The position numbers were made by a program, and so were the translations under genes. Source: an uncultured Clostridia bacterium (GTDB taxonomy: Bacteria; Bacillota; Clostridia; Oscillospirales; Ruminococcaceae). From it: a stretch of DNA of 8,282 nucleotides. Shown piece after piece: positions 1 to 6,800 of the stretch. Positions within the stretch are counted from its first letter, which is position 1, and the number at the start of each line of letters is the position of its first letter. The stretch covers positions 1-8,282 of the forward strand of contig CAMHBE010000066.1 in assembly GCA_946183095.1 (NCBI GenBank), given 5' to 3'. The notes under the pieces are model-generated. The model did not search any database and was not told the DNA's origin. It was given only the letters and a program-made list of their open reading frames with translations.

Positions 1-704
1 AGTTTATCGCAAGATCTTTCACCGCGGCAGTGACCGTATTCCTGCTTTCCTGCCTGTGCGCTGCAACGGTAAACGCTGCCGATCTCAACGGCATTTCCGT
101 TTCGGAAAACAGTATAAAGCCCGGCAGCGAGTTCACTGTGACCATAACCGTACCGCCTTCGGAAAACGCGGATACTGCGGGAGTTAGGGTGAGCTATGAC
201 GAGGAGACTTTCGATGTTATCGAATGGTCGCCTGTGGTACCCGGCGGGATATCGAATGCCGCAAAGGGTATGCTCGTACTCATGGCGGCAAACGTTGACA
301 GGTTCATCGACCTCTCCGGGGGGCTGACGCTCACGGCGAGGATGAAGGCGAAAGACAGCGCTGCGGCGGGCGAATACACCTTCGAGCTTACGGAACACAG
401 TTTATGCTATGTGAATGATGACGGCTTCAATTTTACAGAGCTCTGGGAGCCCGAGACACTGAGCGCTTCTGTAACGATAACCGGCGGAGCGGTGACATCG
501 GCAGCGGAACAGGCTGCTGATGCGGCTTCGGTTACATCGGCGGCAGTGACCGATGCGCCGTCAGCGGAACCTCTTCGCGGAATGGACGAGGTGAAGGTCG
601 AAGGTACGAACGTTACTGTCATCATAGTGATCGTGGCAGCGGCTCTTGCGGCGGCAGTCATTGTTATTGCCGTTATACTGAAGATCAGGAAAAAATCAGA
701 GTAA
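1..704 (+). CDS. Membrane-anchored cohesin-like domain protein, 5' end outside the window
   Basis: This is the 3' part of a gene for an exported, membrane-tethered protein. The first complete codon is at 3, giving 233 visible residues. A GTG at 30 could serve as a start, but the frame is open to the window edge and residues FIARSF before it read like the basic front of a signal peptide, so the true start is probably just upstream. The hydrophobic core (AAVTVFLLSCLCAATVNA) likely ends with cleavage at VNA/AD near position 77. Visible residues about 28-162 resemble a cohesin fold: KPGSEFTVTITV, then GVRVSYDEETFDVIEW, GLTLTARMKAKDSAAAGEYTF and a closing SASVTITGG. A spacer rich in Ala, Ser and Thr follows, then one transmembrane helix (612-680) and a basic tail KIRKKSE, giving a type I topology. 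Cohesins bind dockerins in cellulosomes; single cohesin-like domains also occur in proteins unrelated to cellulosomes. The assignment is from motif reading only, and the ligand is unknown. Confidence 0.8.
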   Translation, partial: FIARSFTAAVTVFLLSCLCAATVNAADLNGISVSENSIKPGSEFTVTITVPPSENADTAGVRVSYDEETFDVIEWSPVVPGGISNAAKGMLVLMAANVDRFIDLSGGLTLTARMKAKDSAAAGEYTFELTEHSLCYVNDDGFNFTELWEPETLSASVTITGGAVTSAAEQAADAASVTSAAVTDAPSAEPLRGMDEVKVEGTNVTVIIVIVAAALAAAVIVIAVILKIRKKSE

Positions 705-707
705 AAA

Positions 708-746
708 CAGGAGCTCCCCAATTTCGACAGACCCGGGGAGCTTCTG
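708..746 (+). terminator. GC-rich intergenic hairpin, probable transcription terminator
   Basis: Positions 708-719 (CAGGAGCTCCCC) pair with 735-746 (GGGGAGCTTCTG) in a 12-bp stem with one G-T wobble and a 15-nt loop, beginning four bases after the stop codon of the upstream gene. Downstream on the + strand there is only a short TTT (749-751). The longer T run lies on the other side: AAAAA at 703-707 becomes TTTTT when read on the minus strand. The stem therefore fits a terminator for the cohesin-like gene, possibly working in both directions. Its strength on the + strand is uncertain. Confidence 0.65.
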
Positions 747-775
747 CGTTTGAGGTAAAAAAACGGAGAAACAGC

Positions 776-788
776 AGATATGATATCT
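776..788 (+). promoter_or_regulatory. Weak -10 candidate inside a 13-nt palindrome upstream of the giant gene
   Basis: TATGAT at 779-784 is one base from the TATAAT -10 consensus and would place a transcript start near 791, giving a very short leader before the ATG at 805. The matching -35 is poor: TTGAGG at 750-755 lies about 23 bases away, longer than the usual spacing. The same stretch is a perfect inverted repeat, AGATAT-G-ATATCT (776-788), which could be a small operator overlapping the -10. Both readings rest on short motifs and could be chance. Confidence 0.25.
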
Positions 789-791
789 CCC

Positions 792-798
792 GAAAGGA
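792..798 (+). promoter_or_regulatory. Ribosome binding site of the giant gene
   Basis: GAAAGGA lies six bases before the ATG at 805. This purine-rich Shine-Dalgarno match, together with the classic signal peptide that follows (MKKITVKKLA...), fixes the start codon. Confidence 0.75.
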
Positions 799-804
799 AA
801 AACG

Positions 805-3800
805 ATGAAAAAGATAACTGTTAAAAAATTAGCAAGTACGATCACTGCGGCGGCGGTGGCATTGTCGGGCGTTCTGCCGGCAGCGGAACAATGGCTGTTC
901 CCGCTGACAGCGTATGCGGAGACCGCGGAAATACCCGAAGCGGACGAAGCGGCGACGGATATCACATTGACGGCGGATACGAAATATGACGATGCGCTGG
1001 TAGTTGCCGAAGATGCCGAGACCGTACTTGACCTTGCGGGAAATACCATGTCCCGAGAGCTTACCGAAGCGGCATCCGACGGATATGTTATCGCTGTCTA
1101 CGGTAAGCTGACGATAAAGGACAGTTCCTCGGGCAAGACGGGTAAGATAAGCGGCGGCAGATGCTCGGGAACAGGCGGCGGTATCTATGTTGCACCCGGC
1201 GGCGTGCTTATCCTCGAAAGCGGTACGATAACCGGCAACACCGCACTGAACGGCGGCGGAGTTTATGTCGAGGGCGAGTTTACCATGACCGGCGGCGCGA
1301 TAACAGGAAATACCGCGAAGAATTCCGGCGGCGGCGTGCATATCGGCGTTATGGGCGAGTTCACAGTTACCGGCGGTGCGATAAATAACAACACGGCGGT
1401 ATATGCCGGCGGCGTTAATGTCGGGACCAATGCTACCTTCACACTTGGCGGCGACAGCGCGTCCATTGTCGATATCACCGGGAATACAGCTTCCGGCAGG
1501 ACCTGCAACGTCTTTCTCGGCACGGGACGCGTGATAACCGTTGCGGGCGGCGCGGCAAGCGGCTCGAAGGTGGGCGTTACGGTAGCGGCATACCCGTCGG
1601 CAGGTTCTTCCACAGCGATAACGGATGCCTGCGGCGGCTGTTCGTTCCTCGAAAGCGACGACGCGGACTACCGCACGAAGACCGAAAAAGGCAGGGTGGT
1701 CATAGCTGCCGCTCCCGACAACTTCACGAAATTGCAGCGCCTTATTGATACCGCGGAGTCGGGAGATACCCTGACACTTTCCACCGACTTCACTTATGAC
1801 GAGTATGATGAAACGGAGGATATCGGTTCCGTTGAGATACCCGCAGGCAAGACCCTTACCATAGACATGAGCGGTCACACCATAGACAGAGGACTGTGGG
1901 ACGGCAAAGACGGCACGGCTTCGGACGACGGCTGTGTTATCGTAAATAACGGCACGCTCACCATTGTGGGAGACGGCATTATCACCGGAGGTCATTCCAC
2001 AGGCAAGGGCGGCGGCATATACAACACGGGCACGCTGCGCATTGAGGGCTGCACTGTAACTCTCAATCGCACAGTCAGTGACGGGAACGCCTGCGGCGGA
2101 GGCATTTACAGCACGGGAAGCCTCGTTCTTGATTGTGCGGTGGTATCGGACAATACCGCCGAATCGGGCAAGAACGCATACGGCGGCGGAGTCTGGTGCT
2201 CCGGCGGCTTCGACGCACAGGGCACCAATGTGATCTCCGGCAATAAGGCGCACGGCAAAAAGGCAGCTCTCGGCGGCGGCGTATATGCCGATAACGCTGT
2301 TTTCGGCGCGGCATTTTCCGGCAGTATCACCGGGAACAAGGCTGACGCTGACACTGCCGCGAACGGTATCGGCGGCGGTATGTATGCTTCTTCCTCCACA
2401 TTCGTCGATCTTGACGCGGCGCGGATAACAGGCAATACCGCGAGCGGTACGGCAGGCGGCATCTATCCCGGCGCGTCTGTGACAATATCCGGAAAGACCG
2501 ATATTTCCGGAAATAAAGCGGGTGCTGCGGACAGCAGCCTGTTCCTCCCTCTGGGCATGAAGATAGAGTTCGGGGACGTATGCGACGCGGAAACTAAGAT
2601 CGGCATCAGCGTTGAAAACCCCTCCGATGAGGATGTTGTCGTAACGCAGAACTATAAGGCAAAACAGGGCAGCACCTCGCCCGGCGAGCTGTTCGCGTCC
2701 GACGACGGATATCTCGTAAAGACCAACAAGAGCGGGGAAGTCGTATTCTCCCGTACACCGCAGTACAAGGCGCTGGACGACGATACAAAGCCGGTCATAG
2801 TCATACTGCGTGGAGATGTTGAAGTAACAGGTTCTCCCACAGCCTCCGATGTGCTGAAAGCCGTGACCGATGCTACGGATGTTGAGTTTTCGTGGTATTA
2901 CGGCGATGCAGTATCGGGTACTCCGATAGGCACAGGGGAGACTTACGCTCTCGGCACGAAAGATGTCGGAAAGTCGATAGTGGTCGTTGCAAAACAGACA
3001 AAGGACGAGGACGGGAACGCTCCCGACCCGGAAGTCACACGCCAATCCGACCCGACAGCCGAGATAACCGTACATACCCACAATTTCACCTACAGTGTGA
3101 GCGGGAATGTCCTCAAAGCGGTATGCAAAGGCTCCGACTGCCCGATAGACGGCAAAACGGTAACGCTGACGCTCACTGCGGAGGACTGCGTGTTTGACGG
3201 CAAGACCCACCCCGCTTCGCTCGACATAAAGGACTTCAACAGTCTGACGGGGCTTTCCGCGACAGCGTCCGTTACCTATAACGGTCTGACCGCCGCGCCG
3301 TCCGGAGCGGGACAGTACAGCGTCAGAGCCGCCATATCCGTAAGCGGCAGGTCGTATTCCCTCTCCGCGGCGTTCACAATTGCAAAAGCTGTTCCCGACG
3401 ATGTGGTGTATCCTAAGGCTAAGACGGGTCTTGTTTACAACGACGGCAAGGAACTCGTGCTCGTTACCGAAGGGACCTCCGGACAGGGAGCTTTCATCTA
3501 CAGGGTAGGCGAGCGCGGGACATGGTCTTCCGAGCCTACAGCGACACAGCCGGGCACATACACCGTGTACTACTATTTTCTCGGCGACAGTGACCACAGC
3601 GACATAGGGAGCGCGGAAGAGCCGTTCTCTCTTGAAGTTACCGTTGACGGCAGCGTTATAGGCGAAGTAAGGCTCAGCAGCTATTCAAAGGAGTATGACG
3701 GACTGCCGGGAGAATTCACCGTTACAGTAAAGGACGGAGACGGCGCGGAACTTACGGAGGGCAAGGATTATACCGTCACAGTTACCGACGCGGCAGGCGC

Positions 3801-6800
3801 GGAAGTCACCGAATGTGTCAAGGCGGGCATTTACCGGGTAACTGTCACGGGCGTTGGAGAGTATGCCGGCAAGGCAACACGTTCATACACTATCTCCGGC
3901 AGGCTCATAACCGATGCCGACGGAAACGCGATAACCGGGTCGCCGAGATACGGAGATACGCTTAAAGCGACTACAGTTCCCGCGGACAGCGAGACAGCAT
4001 ATCAGTGGGTACGCTTCATCGGCGACACCGCAAAGGAGATAACCGGTGCCACTGCGCAGACATATATCATCAGCACAGCGGACGATATGGACGCAGAGCA
4101 CGGCGTCAGAGTTACCGCGGGCGGGAATACCTACACACTGCGTACAGGTCATCTGACAATAAAGGCAGACAATATAAACGGCGCGGTCGATCCCGACAGC
4201 CTTGTTATCGTTGCCGCATCCGCATCTACCGCCAGTGACGGCTCGATAAAGATAAACGGCTACACTTCCGAAAAGCCGATGGAGTTTTCCGCTGACAGCG
4301 GCAAGACATGGGAACCGGTGAAAAACGGCATTATCTCCGGTCTGTATCACGGAAGTGTCGTGCGCATACGCTACGCGGGCGACAATACGCATTTCCCCGG
4401 TGAGACATACACCACCTCGCTTCCCGGTGCGATAACGCTTCTCGGCATAAAGCTGACGGGTAAAGAGATCTACGGCGAAACGCTCACCGCGCAGCCTATA
4501 CCCGGTCATGCGGCGCACTTCATGTATGAGTGGTACCGCATAGACGGCGAGAACGAAACGCTTATAGAGGGCGAGGAAGGCTTTGAATATACCGCCGCAA
4601 GAGAGGATATAGGATGCAGACTGAAAGCTGTGATATCCGACGGCATGGGCAGGTCTTTCTCGGCATCCACCACAGGTACGATCGGGAAGATAAAGCTGCC
4701 TGCGCCCGTCGTTTCGGGTTCTCTGAAGGGCAGCATTGACAAGGGTATCATCACCGGACTTGACAGCACGAAAAAATATCAGTATTCGTCGGACGGCGGC
4801 GCTAACTGGACGAACGTTGCGGAAGGTTCTGTATCTATAACGGGTCTTACCGAAGGCACATACATCATCCGAGAGCGTATCAACGACCCCGAGGTCATGG
4901 AAGCAGAGACTGCGGTGGTCACGCTCGTGATAGAAGTGCTCTATCCCGAAAAACCTGCGGGTCTTTCTCCGATATACGTTTCCGCGTCAGGCGCTGAGGA
5001 CGGCGGCATACGCGGTGTCGATACAGACATGGAGTATTCGCTGAACGGCACGGACTGGACAGCAGTAACTCTTACGAAACATGACGACGGCACGATGATA
5101 CTTGCAGGTCTCGGCGCAGGCGTGTATAAAGTACGCTGGTCAGAACTGAAGACAGACGGCAAGCTCATCAGAGCGAACAGCGAACCCGCGGAAGTTGAGA
5201 TAAAAGTCAAAGCGTCACAGCCTGCACCCTCCGGACTTACCGTGGACGGCGTTTCGGATGCCGCGGCAAACGACGGCAAGGTCTCCGGACTTACCGACGC
5301 TATGGAGTATTCCTTTGACGGCGGTAAAACATGGAATGCCGTGCAGAGCGGAAAGACCGATCTTCGCGGGCTTTCGGCAGATACCGCAGTGCTTGTTAGA
5401 CTGCGGGAGACTGATACGAAGCTGCCCGGCGCGGTACTCGACCTCGGCGTGATAGGATATGCCGACCGTGTATTTGCCGTGCATTATGTCGCCTCATTCG
5501 GCAGCCGCCGTATGTCCGAGACTGTCAAGGAGGGCAGATACCACACTTCCGACGGTAACGGCATCAGCGCGAACGCCGCGTTCTTTGATAAGGCGGCTGA
5601 AAAGTTCGGGCTTGGAACTGCTGCCGGCAGCGCACGAATAATCAGCTATACGATAACCATGCGCGCTGTCTATAATGACGGCTCTCCTGTTATCTCGGAC
5701 GAGACAGGCGAGGGACTGCCCGATGTTATCGTGACCGTACCCGCCGAAAATTTCAAGGATAACGCAAGCGGTACGGCATACACAGTTCCCGGCGAGTACA
5801 ACGACATATATGTGTGTGCGGATATCGGCGCATACGCTACGGACAAAAACACCGACGGTGTTGTTATCACCGCGCCTTCCGCAGTGATCTACTCCGGACT
5901 GCCGCACCGTCTGTCGGATGATGCCGCAGCACTGAAAGACGGCGCGAACAGGTCGGTCTCCTATGATATCGACCTTCGTATCGTTGATACCAAGGTCAGC
6001 GGTGCGGATGACGCTTATGTGCTTATACCCGGCAGGGACTTCACTGTCGCCTACAAGAACAATATAAACGCTTCCGTGGAGCTTGACAGCGGGAACTACA
6101 GACCGCTCGACACGACAGCGGCAAAAACAAAGTCCCCGCAGCTCATTATAAGCGGCAAGGGCAGCTACGCGGGCATGAAAGCGACCGTTTACTTCGATAT
6201 TCTCCCGCTCCAGCTCGCACAGAGCAACTGCGCGGTCGGCGCGTTCGCGGACGGCGTTCCCGACAGCTGCACCCTCGGCACGAACGGTGTTCTGAATGTG
6301 AGTGTCGCTCCCGCAAGATACGCGCGCATATACAATAAGGAAACGAACGAGTTCATGACCAACACATCCGCCCGTGTGAACTATGTTTTGGGCAAGGATA
6401 TTACCGCGGAGCTCGAACGCGCAAACGAAAAGACCGGCAAGTGGGATCCTCTCGGCGACATCACCTCAAAGACATCAAGAGCCGCCGTATTCTCAAAAGT
6501 CACATCGACCGGCACTTACCGCGTTGTATTCTCCGGTATCGGCAATTTCTGCGGAACGGTAAGAGATACGTTCACCGTTGAGGGACAGGGACGAATCCTG
6601 TTCAGTTCGCTGAAACTAAAGACGGTCGCGCATACCTACAACCGGAACGGCATCAATGCGGACGCGTTTGTGAAGAGCATCTCCACAAAGGTAAACAAGC
6701 TCACCGTATCGCTGTCCGACTGCGATATAAGGCTTGCACCCGCATCGGTTTCCGCGACTGTCAGCGCAGACGGCAAAAAAGCTATGACTGCGGGAACTTA

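Noticed and set aside
30..32. GTG as the true start of the first gene
   Set aside because: It would remove the basic n-region; the upstream codons in frame (FIARSFTAA) complete a normal signal peptide and the frame stays open to the window edge.
45..56. Lipobox-like LLSC in the first signal peptide
   Set aside because: Leu at -2 is a poor fit, a better ordinary cleavage site (VNA/AD) follows, and the protein already has a C-terminal membrane anchor.
407..721. Minus-strand open frame over the end of the first gene
   Set aside because: Its apparent hydrophobic stretch is the antisense reading of the transmembrane and Ala/Ser/Thr region of the cohesin-like gene.
1144..2577. CRISPR-like or satellite DNA array from the repeated GGCGGCGG blocks
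   Set aside because: The repeats are degenerate, uneven in spacing and in frame; they encode the GGG turns of β-helix coils.
829..3597. 922-codon open frame on the minus strand
   Set aside because: It is in exact register with the giant gene and its translation is rich in Arg, Cys, Gly and Tyr with no domain order. It is explained by the absence of TTA, CTA and TCA codons on the sense strand.
3883..4518. 211-codon minus-strand open frame
   Set aside because: Another register shadow of the giant gene; no signal, motif or ribosome binding site supports it.
4288..5334. Sialidase catalytic domain suggested by the Asp-boxes
   Set aside because: No FRIP-like motif, Arg triad or nucleophile Tyr/Glu context was seen, and the motif spacing is too wide for a single six-bladed propeller sialidase.
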